NCBI RefSeq assembly: GCF_018474015.1
Contig: NZ_JAHCSG010000001.1
Coordinates: forward strand, 1,054,001-1,118,000
Direction: 5' to 3'
DNA: 64,000 nucleotides
Origin: Williamsia sp. CHRR-6
GTDB taxonomy: Bacteria; Actinomycetota; Actinomycetes; Mycobacteriales; Mycobacteriaceae
Made by a program: the position numbers and the translations under genes. Positions 17,008 through 27,100 of this stretch are shown here, piece after piece; the stretch's first letter is position 1, and each line of letters starts with the position of its first letter. The notes under the pieces were generated by a model that ran no database searches, had not been told where the DNA came from, and saw only the letters and a list, made by a program, of their open reading frames with translations.

Positions 17008-19925
17008 TTGCTGGCGGTAGCCTCGTATGCAATTCGCAGCTCCTCCTCGCGGTCGCAGTTGACGAACGGCAAGTCGTAAGTGTAGGCCGTCCCCGAGGTG
17101 GGATGCATCGAGGTTCGGGCGTCCACAGGGAATTCTTTCTCCGATGTCGGTTTGCCCGATTTCGTCCAATTCTGCCTGATTTCCACAGGCACTGGGCGAC
17201 CTCTTGAGTCATACAGATACTCGTCGCCGTCATAACCGCGCAACACGGGGAACTGGGTACGATAGATCGTCAGCAGGTCCTCCAAGGGAACGCCAAGTGC
17301 ATAGGCGACAAGTGCGTCGATTTCATTCTGAGCCACCCGTCGCTGGTGTGCTAGAAAATAGGGGACACCCATATCCCAGCTATTTCCGGACACATCCTCC
17401 CAGAACTCGGAATAAGCCTTGGTTAAGCAGTTCAGCCGTGCCACCTGCTCGGCAATTCGATCGCTCACGGGCCCCGAGGTCGCGACCATCGGTAACCGCT
17501 CTACGGTGCTCATCAAGATATCGGACTTCGGCACTGCTCGAACCAGGAAGTCCGACACCAACGAGGACAGGACACCGAGCACAACTGCCAGAATTCGCGA
17601 GTTCACCTCGGGGCCGCCGATCGAGGAGACGCGGTGAACATGAGCTGTCCCCGGAGGAATCAGCGCAGGGATCAGGGTGCGCTCGCCAGTGTTGGCCGCC
17701 CTGGTTCGCCATGCGATTCGGTAGGCGCTCCGGGGCGAAACGGTCCCGCCGTTGTTAGTCCACCTGCCATATGCACTGCCGTACATGGTGGCATCGCCGC
17801 ATGGCCGGTACTGCGTCACGGGGATCGCATCGACGGCAAGCGCCTCTAGATCGACCGGCGTCCAATCCTTGTTGTTCCGCATTGTTGGGTTCGGCTGCTT
17901 GTAGAAGGGCGTTGACACGTATAGGTGCGGCCCTTGGAGAATCACCGAATCCCACGATTCAGGGACTCCCCACTCAGCGTCGAACCGCCCTTTGCTTCGA
18001 TCGATTGTCTCATTCCACCCGATCGAAAGCTGGAGCCCGATCGCTCCGATCCTCGGCGCCTCTGCCACCCTTGACAAGACAGCGGCCGTCGCCCTATTGA
18101 CCGTATACACCATGCGGGACTGCCCGACGGGTACTGCGTCGGATTCGAGGATCGCGTGCCAGATACTGAGGGCGGATTGGTCGATGACCTGGATTCGGCT
18201 GGCGTGGGGCCGCAGGTCCCACTTCCCGGCGTCGTCCTTCAGCCCCGGTTCAACGCCCGAACCGTCATGTTCGAGTGAGCGTTCTACCGTGTCCGGGTGG
18301 TAGAGGGAGGTGGCCTGCAGGAATGAAACCACCTCGCGCGCAAAACCATAGACGTGCACCCCGTAACTCACGAGGTTATGGACTTCGAAGAGCGAGAGTT
18401 CATTGATGAACTGCCAATGTCTGCGCAGACGGCGGTAGGTGGCCGAGCGCAGCGGGCCTGCCTTCTCGTCGGTGAAGTGGGTTTCGGGGTGGATGAGACC
18501 GACCGAACCTGTTGATTTGGCATGGTCCCATGTTTGAGACATGAAGCTGCGGTATAAGTCGGGCGCCAACCCAGCCGTTGCTGGATACACGACTTCGCTG
18601 CCAAGGAACGCGGCGGTCGCTGCTACTTCACCATTGGCCTCACGTACCAGGGTTGCGACGCCAGGAGCGTCGAGGGCGAGCCTGCGGTGTGCGGCGTCCT
18701 CCCTTGCGGTCGACTTGGACTTCAGCTGCCACCAGGGATCACCCTCCGCAAGCAGGGCCTCGACGTCAGATCGCGGCCGCACCCACGGGGGATTTCCGAC
18801 CTGCAGGTCGAAGCCACCTCGGGAGAATACGGGGGCGAAGTCCAGCTCCCAGTGGAAGAAGCCCTGCTGCGCAGCCACGCGCTCCGCCGCCGCGAGCCAC
18901 GGATGCTCGTCCAACACCTTGGCTACATCACTCACCATGGCGAAACCAAGGTCGCTCTCCTCGGCGATGCCGAGGTCCTTCCAGTTCGCGGCGGAAGCGA
19001 GTGAGAGTTGCCCCAGCGGTTGCTTCCTCACGTTGCCGACGCGACCGAGGAGCTGCTGGAGGGTCTCGATCCACTCATCGAAGGATGGCGGCGCTGTCTC
19101 CTCGGTGAGCGGCCAGAACCACAGGGCGCACCAGGCGTCCATCACCCGACGGAGACGGCGATACGCACCGTTCGGGTCGGCGAGGCTCTGCTCGATCTGC
19201 TCGCGGGTCACCGCACCGCCCACGGGCAGATCGTCCGCCCCCCAGACCGCGATGGATCGTCGGATCTCACTCTCCGCGATCGACAGCCGGCGCCAGACGA
19301 GTTGCCAGAGCACCTCTACACGCCGACCGAGCCCCACCAGGGTGTCCACCTGCGCCTTGGTTGGCTGTACCAGCACCTGCTTGCGCCACTGTTTCAGCTT
19401 CTGCAGCTCCTCGGGCGCAAGTTCCTTGGCCTCCTTGGCGTTGATCGCCGAGCCCCACCCCTCTGCTGGAAGCAGGAAGTGATGGATGCCGCCACTGGCC
19501 GCGCCGTCCCTCCCTTCACTCACATCACCGGGAATGTCGCTGAGCGACAGGTCGTTCGGGACGGCCTTGAGCCAACCCCTTTTCTTCTCCACCACGAAGC
19601 GGGGGTAGATGGCGTGCCGTGCACCGATGAGCGAGTTGCCCCGGCGCAGATGCAGGCCGAACCAGGGTGCCTGCAGCCCTTCCATCATCGTGTCGAGCCA
19701 CAGCGAGATCTCGGCCAATTCGACTGCCGTGGAATTGAGGTCGACTCCGTAGACGTTGTGGAGGGCGAGGTACGCCTTCACCTTCTGCAGTTCCTTGGGG
19801 TACTCCTCAGGGTCGATGCGCTCACCCACCTCGTCCTGGCGCCGGGTGAGATACTCGGCCGCCAGTTGCCGCACCGCCTCGATGGCGAATGCGCCCGATC
19901 CCAGTGCGGGCTCACACACCGTCAT
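16989..19925 (-). CDS. DrmMI-like methyltransferase core and recognition domain (inverted)
   Basis: A 978-residue minus-strand frame that begins abruptly at SAM motif I ('MTVCEPALGSGAF'), with no N-terminal region. It has 'VYGVDLNSTAVELAEISLWL' and the catalytic motif IV 'VGNPPWVRP' (about 18780-18803), giving an adenine-N6 methyltransferase core. From about residue 470 it becomes the recognition domain, crossing site B at residue 552. The first codons NMTV are shared with the end of the plus-strand half at 15761-15772, so reversing the segment would give one protein of about 1528 residues with an intact motif I. There is no ribosome binding site or likely promoter at 19925, so it is probably not translated in this orientation. 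It is not decayed: no stop or frameshift over 2.9 kb. Confidence 0.85.
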   Translation of the reverse strand: MTVCEPALGSGAFAIEAVRQLAAEYLTRRQDEVGERIDPEEYPKELQKVKAYLALHNVYGVDLNSTAVELAEISLWLDTMMEGLQAPWFGLHLRRGNSLIGARHAIYPRFVVEKKRGWLKAVPNDLSLSDIPGDVSEGRDGAASGGIHHFLLPAEGWGSAINAKEAKELAPEELQKLKQWRKQVLVQPTKAQVDTLVGLGRRVEVLWQLVWRRLSIAESEIRRSIAVWGADDLPVGGAVTREQIEQSLADPNGAYRRLRRVMDAWCALWFWPLTEETAPPSFDEWIETLQQLLGRVGNVRKQPLGQLSLASAANWKDLGIAEESDLGFAMVSDVAKVLDEHPWLAAAERVAAQQGFFHWELDFAPVFSRGGFDLQVGNPPWVRPRSDVEALLAEGDPWWQLKSKSTAREDAAHRRLALDAPGVATLVREANGEVAATAAFLGSEVVYPATAGLAPDLYRSFMSQTWDHAKSTGSVGLIHPETHFTDEKAGPLRSATYRRLRRHWQFINELSLFEVHNLVSYGVHVYGFAREVVSFLQATSLYHPDTVERSLEHDGSGVEPGLKDDAGKWDLRPHASRIQVIDQSALSIWHAILESDAVPVGQSRMVYTVNRATAAVLSRVAEAPRIGAIGLQLSIGWNETIDRSKGRFDAEWGVPESWDSVILQGPHLYVSTPFYKQPNPTMRNNKDWTPVDLEALAVDAIPVTQYRPCGDATMYGSAYGRWTNNGGTVSPRSAYRIAWRTRAANTGERTLIPALIPPGTAHVHRVSSIGGPEVNSRILAVVLGVLSSLVSDFLVRAVPKSDILMSTVERLPMVATSGPVSDRIAEQVARLNCLTKAYSEFWEDVSGNSWDMGVPYFLAHQRRVAQNEIDALVAYALGVPLEDLLTIYRTQFPVLRGYDGDEYLYDSRGRPVPVEIRQNWTKSGKPTSEKEFPVDARTSMHPTSGTAYTYDLPFVNCDREEELRIAYEATASNYPKSL
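18253..18278 (-). repeat. Inversion site B (within recognition region)
   Basis: Minus-strand copy of the core; spacer ATGACG at 18263-18268. Here both arms pair: CGAAC-ATGACG-GTTCG. It is read in frame as LEHDGSG within the methyltransferase recognition region. Its downstream side matches site A and its upstream side matches site C. Confidence 0.75.
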
Positions 19926-19935
19926 GTTCGAGTGA
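19910..19935 (-). repeat. Inversion site C
   Basis: Minus-strand copy of the core; spacer ATGACG at 19920-19925. The upstream side is identical to that of site B (cassette fragment ending LEHDG); the downstream side is methyltransferase motif I coding sequence. The join of unrelated partners exactly at the core marks it as a product of recombination with site A. Confidence 0.75.
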
Positions 19936-20178
19936 GCGTTCTACCGTGTCCGGGTGGTAGAGGGATGTCGCCTGTAGGAAGGAAACTCGCCCTCGGTCGT
20001 CCGAGTAGACATGAATTCCGTAGGTAACGTGGTTGTCGATCTCGAAAAGCTTGAGTTCGTTGATGAACTGCCAGTGCCTGCGTAGCCGCCGGTAGGTGGC
20101 CGAGCGCAGCGGACCGGCCTTCTCGTCGGTGAAGTGGGTTTCGGGGTGGATGAGTCCGACCGAACCTGTTGGACGGCG
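19926..20178 (-). pseudogene. Silent recognition-cassette fragment
   Basis: About 246 bases (19928-20172) repeat the stretch 18271-18516 of the minus-strand methyltransferase. Conserved: 'TGSVGLIHPETHFTDEKAG', 'RHWQFINEL', 'SLYHPDTVERSLEHDG'. Diverged: 'LKLFEIDNHVTYGIHVY' against 'LSLFEVHNLVSYGVHVY' and the next dozen residues. At site C the frame ends LEHDGV then stop. Joined to the sequence right of site A, it would read on in frame as LEHDGSGVEPGLK into cassette 1. It is thus the front end belonging to cassette 1, parted from it by the inversion. Confidence 0.75.
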
Positions 20179-20206
20179 TAGGCGGCCTTGGCAGAAGCTG
20201 GGTTCC

Positions 20207-21046
20207 ATGAACAACACCGACATCGGCCCAGCGTGGGCGAAAGAGATCGAGTCCTGGCGTGTCGCGATGAACGCTATGCGTCTGTCCCCGCAGACAATTG
20301 AGCTCCGCACCTACCACCTGCGCAGACTTGCGGGAGCAAATCTGGCGGCCACTCCATGGCGGGTTACTCGAAGCGAACTGCTGGAATGGACAGGGCAGCA
20401 CGATTGGCGGCGTGAGACGGCGCGGGCGGTCCGGTCGTCCTTCCGTCGATTCTGGGCATGGGGTGTCAGTACCGGGCGCACCACCGACAACGTGGCGGAG
20501 GTGCTGCCGATGGTCCGGCCCGAGCAACCGCTGCCACGCCCGGCCGCACCGTCGACGGTCGTCAAGGCCATGAGGGCCGTGGATTCCCGCGTGGGCTTGA
20601 TGGTGCGACTGGCCAACGAACTGGGGATGCGCCGCGGGGAGGTTGCGCAGGTGCATCCGGAGAACGACATGGTGCAGGAGTCCGGGGGGTGGGCGCTGGT
20701 GGTGCACGGGAAGGGCTCTCGCACGCGCATCCTGCCGCTCCCGGACGACATCGCGGCGCTGCTCCGGACAGCGCCGGCAGGCTACCTCTTCCCGAGCCCG
20801 ATCGGCGGGCACCTGTCGCCCCACTGGGTCGGCACCCTCGTTTCCCGGGCGCTCTCCGACGGCACCACGATGCACCAGCTCCGTCATCTGTGCGCCACCG
20901 AGGTGCACCAGCAGACCCACGATCTACGGCTCGTGCAGACCCTTCTGGGCCACGCGTCGCTGGCGACCACCCAGCGGTACGTCGCGGTGGACGACGACAA
21001 GATGCGCGAGGCGTTGGCAGCTCGTTCCCGGCGGTGGCACATGTGA
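20207..21046 (+). CDS. Tyrosine recombinase (phage-integrase family), probable inversion enzyme
   Basis: A 279-residue tyrosine recombinase of XerC/D size. Start ATG 20207 (MNNTDIG). An N-terminal SAM-like core-binding domain (about residues 10-95) is followed by the catalytic domain with all expected residues: Arg in 'LGMRRGEVA', Lys in 'VHGKGSRTR', 'HQLRH' (HxxR), 'LGHASL' (His) and the nucleophile Tyr in 'TTQRYVAVD'. It sits directly beside the outermost inversion site C and cassette fragment, and upstream of the helicase gene (58 bases between). Recombinases of this type drive inversion of hsdS cassettes in type I restriction systems and pglX in some BREX loci. Here the position strongly suggests it flips the methyltransferase segments. 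Confidence 0.85.
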   Translation: MNNTDIGPAWAKEIESWRVAMNAMRLSPQTIELRTYHLRRLAGANLAATPWRVTRSELLEWTGQHDWRRETARAVRSSFRRFWAWGVSTGRTTDNVAEVLPMVRPEQPLPRPAAPSTVVKAMRAVDSRVGLMVRLANELGMRRGEVAQVHPENDMVQESGGWALVVHGKGSRTRILPLPDDIAALLRTAPAGYLFPSPIGGHLSPHWVGTLVSRALSDGTTMHQLRHLCATEVHQQTHDLRLVQTLLGHASLATTQRYVAVDDDKMREALAARSRRWHM

Positions 21047-21104
21047 ACACACCGGTCGGGCTTTTCTCCAGCGTCTGTCGGTGGCGGCCAATAGAGTTTG
21101 GCGG

Positions 21105-24100
21105 GTGAGCGAGCTACTCCCCGGCGTACAGGCGCCAGTAGTCCAGGACGGAATCCTGGATTACCTGTCCACCACGTTCGCTCTCGCCGACGAAGAGGCG
21201 CGCCTCTCGCTCGCGGAGTTTCTGGCCGACCGCGCCAATGGCATCTTCAAGGGCCCCTACCTTCGTCTGCGGCTGCCGTTCAAGGCGGCCGCAGACGGTT
21301 GGCGTGACAGCCTGGAGTGGTATTCGGGCTTCCCGCCGTACGGGCATCAGGCCAGGGCTTTCGCCCGGCTGAGCAGCCTCGATGTCGGCGAGGCGAAGCC
21401 TCGACCGCTGCCCACGCTCGTCACCACCGGGACCGGCTCGGGCAAGACCGAGGCATTTTTGTACCCGATCATCGATCACGTGCTGCGCGCGAAAGAGCGA
21501 GGCGTGACGGGCATCAAGGCGCTCATTCTCTACCCCATGAACGCGCTCGCCAACGACCAGGCGCAGCGCCTTGCCTCGATTCTGACGTCAGATGACTTAC
21601 TTGCCGGTGTGACGGCCGCGATCTACACCGGAGAGCAAGGATCACAACGGTCCAAGGTGTCCAGTGATGGGCTGATCACCCGCCGCGACGTGATTCGCAG
21701 CGATCCGCCGGACATCCTGCTCACCAACTACAAGATGCTCGACCAGTTGCTGCTGCGCGACTCCGACGCCGAGATCTGGGCCAAGAGCGCCACGAGTCTG
21801 CAGTACCTGGTGCTCGATGAGTTCCATACATACGACGGTGCGCAGGGCACCGATGTATCGATGTTGCTGCGGCGCTTGGGAATCGCACTCAAATCGTATT
21901 GGCCGACCGAGTTGTTCACGGAGGCGGATCGGGTGCGGCCGCTCGGTGTCATCACCCCTGTCGCAACATCGGCCACCCTCGGTGACAAGGGTGACCCGTC
22001 CGCGATGCTCGAGTTCGCCGGCACGGTGTTCGGCGAAGAATTCGATGAGTCTGCCGTCGTCACGGAATCCCGACTGACCGTGGACGAGTGGGCCAAGGAC
22101 ATCTCGACGCTCGACGCGCGCACCGACCGAGAAGCGATCGAGACCACGGTGGAGCGCGCGTCGCTGCTCACCGATGGTCGACAGATCGCCGAAGCGGTAT
22201 TTAGCAGCCTGTTCGTCACCGCCGACGGTGGAACTCCCGCCCTGAACCAGGCGTCTGCGGACGAATTGCTTTCTCTGGCCAAAGCTCACCCGTTCACACG
22301 CACGCTGGCCACTGCCGCGGAGCAGGCGCAGCCACTGGGTGTGCTCATCGATGCCATCCTGCCCGCGTTCGCCGTCGATGAGCGCAGCCGCGCTGTGGCC
22401 GAGCAGTTCGTGCTGCTGTTCGCCTCGGCGCTGAGCCATGTCCGCAAGGTCGTCGGGCGCGACGCGCTCTCGGTGGATCTGCACCTGTGGGTGCGTGAGC
22501 TGAGCCGGATCGACCGCGTCGCGCTCGGCACACCGCAGTACCTCTGGTCCGACGACACCCACCTCGGTGACATCGGCGCCGACGGCAGCGGCATGGGCGC
22601 TCTGGCGTTCCCCGCGATCTTCTGCCGACACTGCGGCCGATCGGGTTGGGCCGTGATGCGCGCACCGGTGGGCGGATTCGACCTCAGTGCCGCCAATTCG
22701 AGCGACATCCGACGCGGCCGCCTCGCAGGCAACCACGAGTTTCGCGCTCTCATCCACGCACCGAGCGAGGCCGAGCAGGAGGCGCTGCTCGATGTTCCCG
22801 TGGCGCGGGATCGTGACGAGCCGAAGCTGATGTGGTTCCACACCGCCGAGCGTCGCGTGGTCGCCGAACGCCCGGAAGACGACGCCGAGTCGGCCGCGAG
22901 CCGAGTGCTTCCCGTGCTTGTGCACAACGGACCGTCGGCGGCAGAGTTCTCCACCAACGACACCTGCCCATCGTGCATGCAGAAGAACGGGATTCGCTTT
23001 CTCGGCTCGGCCATCGCCACCTTGCTGTCGGTCGGCCTGTCGACGATCTTCGGCAGTGACGAGCTGGACAAGGTGGAGAAGAAGGCCCTCGTCTTCACCG
23101 ACAGCGTGCAGGACGCCGCGCACCGCGCCGGGTTCGTCCAGAGTCGCTCGCACAGCCTCACCCTGCGAGCGGTGTTGCGCGGCGCGGTGGGAGACGATCT
23201 GGTGAGCCTCGATCTCCTCGTCGACCGAGCCATGCAGCAGGCCGGCGACGATCCGCACCTGCGCTATCGCCTCATCCCACCGGATTTCGCCGATCGCGCG
23301 GAGTTCGACGACTTCTGGCGACGCGCGAAGCAGAGCCAAGTGCCCGCGAAGGTGCGCACCCGCGTCAAGCGGCGCCTACTCCTCGACACCGTTCTCGAGT
23401 TCGGGCTCCAAGCTCGGCTCGGTCGCACCCTCGAACTCACCGGAAGCCTCGCCGTCGAGGTCGACATCTCGCGGGAGGTGATGCTCAAGGCCGCGCGGGA
23501 GGTCCACCGCGTGGTCGGGCCTGAGGCGTTCGAGGGCCTCGGTGCCACCGACGCCCAGCTCGTCGGTTGGGTGCGCGGCGTCCTTGAACGGATGCGCACC
23601 GACGGTGCGATCGAGCACGAATGGTTCCGCACCTATCAGCGCGAGGACGGCCGCCGCTATTCGATCTGGGGTGGTCGCCCACGCTCGGACGGCATGCCCG
23701 CCTTCCCGCGAGGCCGGGGCGCTCCGGCGTACCCCCGAGTGGGTGGTGGCGGTGGTGCCCGGGACAGCGATCTGATCTCGGTGGGATCGTCGAAGAGCTG
23801 GTACGGCGTCTGGACTTCGCGCATCCTGCACTGCACCGCGGGCGAAGGTGCGTCGCTGGCCGTGACACTTCTGGACCAACTGGCCTCGCTCGACATCATC
23901 AATGTGGTCAACACGAATTCGGGCGGGAAGGTCTACGAGATCCCCCAACAGAGCATCCTCGTGGGACCGGTCGGCGACGACGGCTACAGCCGCGGCGACC
24001 ACCTCCTCGAATGCGAGGTGTGCCGCTCCGCAGTGCCGGGCACCCGGCGTGTCGTCGACGAACTCGTCGGCGGCCCCTGCTTCGTGCTGCGGTGCACCGG

Positions 24101-27100
24101 CGCGCTCGCTCGGACCGGCGGCCGCCCCGACAACTTCTATCGGCGGCTGTACCGAGCCTCCGAGATCACTCGCGTCGTGGCCCGCGAACACACCAGCCTG
24201 CTCGACGATGCGATCAGGCTCGATTACGAGAACCAGTTCAAGTCCAGTTCCGAGAACCCCGAAGCGCCCAACGTTCTCGTTGCTACCCCCACCCTCGAGA
24301 TGGGTATCGACATCGGGGATCTGTCCACCGTCATGCTCGCCTCCCTTCCGAAGAGCGTCGCGTCCTACCTGCAGCGAGTGGGCCGCGCCGGACGGCTGAC
24401 CGGAAGTGCGCTCAACCTCGCCTTCGTCTCCGGTCGCGGCGAGCAACTCCCACGACTGGGCGACCCGCTCTCGGTGATCAACGGGCAGGTGCGACCCCCG
24501 GCCACCTATCTCGACGCCGAGGAGATTCTCCGGCGGCAGTACATCGCCGCGGTCGCCGACCAGCTTGCCCGCCGAGTCGACGCGCCGCACCCCGCGTCCG
24601 CCCGGCAGGCCATCGGTGTGATCGAACCGGGCAGTTACCTGCACACGATCATCGAGTCGGCCGAGAGCAGCGCGAGCCTGGAGCCGTTCCTCGCCTCGTT
24701 CGACTCGTTGACCGAGCAGGCGCAGGTGCGGCTCAAGCAGTGGGTCACACCGGCCGCCGGTCCGCTGTCGAGCGAGTTGTCGGTATACCTCCACGAACGC
24801 CGTCACCTGTGGGCGAGCCAGGTGGAGTCCCTCGAGCACCGGGTACACGAGATACAGGCGAGTTTGCCCGAGTTGCAGGTGCGGGCCGATCTGCCAGCCG
24901 CAACCGATGACGACAAGGTGGCCCTGCGGACCGCGAAGGCTGCCCTCGCGCTGGCGAGGAGGCAGCTGGCCGACCTTCAGGGGGAGTACTGGATCGGCGT
25001 GCTCGAGCAGCACGGAATCCTGCCCAACTACACGTTGCTCGACGATTCGGTGACCCTGGACGTGACCCTGAGTTGGATCGACCCGGACACCCAGGAATAC
25101 AGGTCCGAGCCCGCCACATTCGACAGGGGCGCCTCCTCCGCGCTGCGCGAATTCGCCCCCGGCGCCACGTTCTACGCTCGCGGCTTCAAGATCCAGATCG
25201 ACGCGGTCGACCTCGGTTCCGACGGAGATTCGATCGAGCGTTGGGCCTTCTGCCCGTCGTGCGGGTACGGCAAGCACCTCGAGCAGGGAGACCCGCCCTC
25301 GTCATGCCCGCGCTGTGGCGCCGTGGGGATCTCGGATGTGCGGCAGATCCTCGACGTGGTCGAGCTGGAACGTGTCTCATCAGCCATGCGGCGCGAGGAG
25401 GCTGCCATCGACGACGGCCGCGACGAACGCGATCGCGTCAACTTCCAGATCGTCACCGCCGCCGATGTGGACACCCCGCGTCACCAATGGTTCGTCGAGA
25501 ACTATCCGTTCGGGCTCAAGCACCTCTCCAACATGACGATTCGATGGCTCAACATCGGCAAGATGTCCGAATCGGGGTCGGGTCACCGACTGCTCTCCGG
25601 CGAGGAGTACAACGCGGCACTGTTCCGTGTGTGCACCGGCTGCGGCAAGCTCGACGGCCGCACCGGACAGAACCTGCCCTCCGAGCACCGGCCCTGGTGC
25701 AAGCACCGCAACGCCGTCGAGGAAAACGTGCGACAGGTGGCGCTGTCGCGAACACTGCGCACCGAGGCCGTGGTGATCCAGCTGCCCGCTGTCATCTCCA
25801 TCGGAGATAGGTTCGCCGTACCCAGCCTGCTCGCCGCTCTCCAGCTGGGTTTGCGTGAGCACCTGGGCGGAGCGCCCGACCACCTCGCGTTCGAGCGGAT
25901 CATCGAGCCTCACCTCAGCGACGGCACAGAGAACCGCGAAGCGCTGCTGATCCACGACACCGTGCCCGGTGGCACCGGCTACCTCGCCGAACTGGCCGAC
26001 CCGATCAAGTTCTACGCCCTGCTCCACCGCGCGTGGCTGCTCGTTCGGGACTGCCCGTGCAAGGACGAGGGCCGCGCATCGTGCCACCGGTGCCTGTCGC
26101 CCTACATCAACAGCTACACCCAGAAGTGGGTCTCGCGGGCGTCCGCAGAGCGGCACCTGAGGACGATCCTGCTCTCCGGCGCGGCGGAAGGAGAACCGAG
26201 CGAAGGATTCGGATGGACGGTAACCGAAACGGCGACCGTCCCCGCGGATCAGGAGACGCACATCGAGCAGAAGTTCCGCACCGTCCTCCACACCCGGCTG
26301 ACCAGGGGTCTCGGCGCGAGTGTGCACGAGCAACCCGGTCCCAACGGCAACCGCTGGACAATCAACCCCGGCGGTGGCCGCACCTGGGTTCTCGAGCCTC
26401 AGCTCGGCCTCGGCCCGGTCAAACCCGATTTCGTGCTCTACAGCAACGACCAGAGCATTCCCCGTGTCGCCATCTTCTGCGATGGCTGGCAGTTCCACGC
26501 GAGTCCGGTGATCAACCGCATCGCCGATGACGCCACCAAGCGCGCCGCTTTGCGCGACCGAGACTACGTCGTGATCGGTCTGACGTGGCAGGACCTCGTC
26601 GACGCAGAATCGGACGCAGCCCCGCCGCCACTCTGGTTCTCCGAGCAGCGCTGGACACGCACCATGGCCGAGACCGCCGGAACGCTCAATCCGGGTCACG
26701 TCGAGCTGGTCAAAGGTGGTCCTGTCGACTACCTCGTGCGGTGGATCAGCAACCCCGATCCGAAGGGAATCGCGGCACTCGCCGAGGCCCTTCCACTCCT
26801 GCTGGTCGGTGCCGGACCGTACGGCAAGGCCGAAGCTGCCCGACGGTTGCTGGATCTAACCACGGCGATACACGACGGCGGAACCCTGCCGACCGACGGC
26901 GACCGCCATGTGTGGGGTTGGCAGCACGACACACTCACGGTGCTCGCACGCACTGTCGCCGCGATAGGGCGCGACACCGAGGTGGCCGTCCTCCTCGACG
27001 ACCGTGACAGCCGTCTGGGCCAGAACCACAAGAGCGCGTGGCGTGAATGGATTCGGCTCGCCAACCTGCTCAACTGCCGCCAACAAATCGCGCACATCAC

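Noticed and set aside
20643-21104. Longer N-terminus for the large helicase
   Set aside because: This stretch overlaps the tyrosine recombinase in another frame and reads as Arg/Ser/Cys-rich nonsense; GTG 21105 gives a sensible start.
23376-25277. A 633-codon minus-strand open frame
   Set aside because: It is antisense to the large helicase and shows no recognisable domains; typical GC-driven shadow frame.
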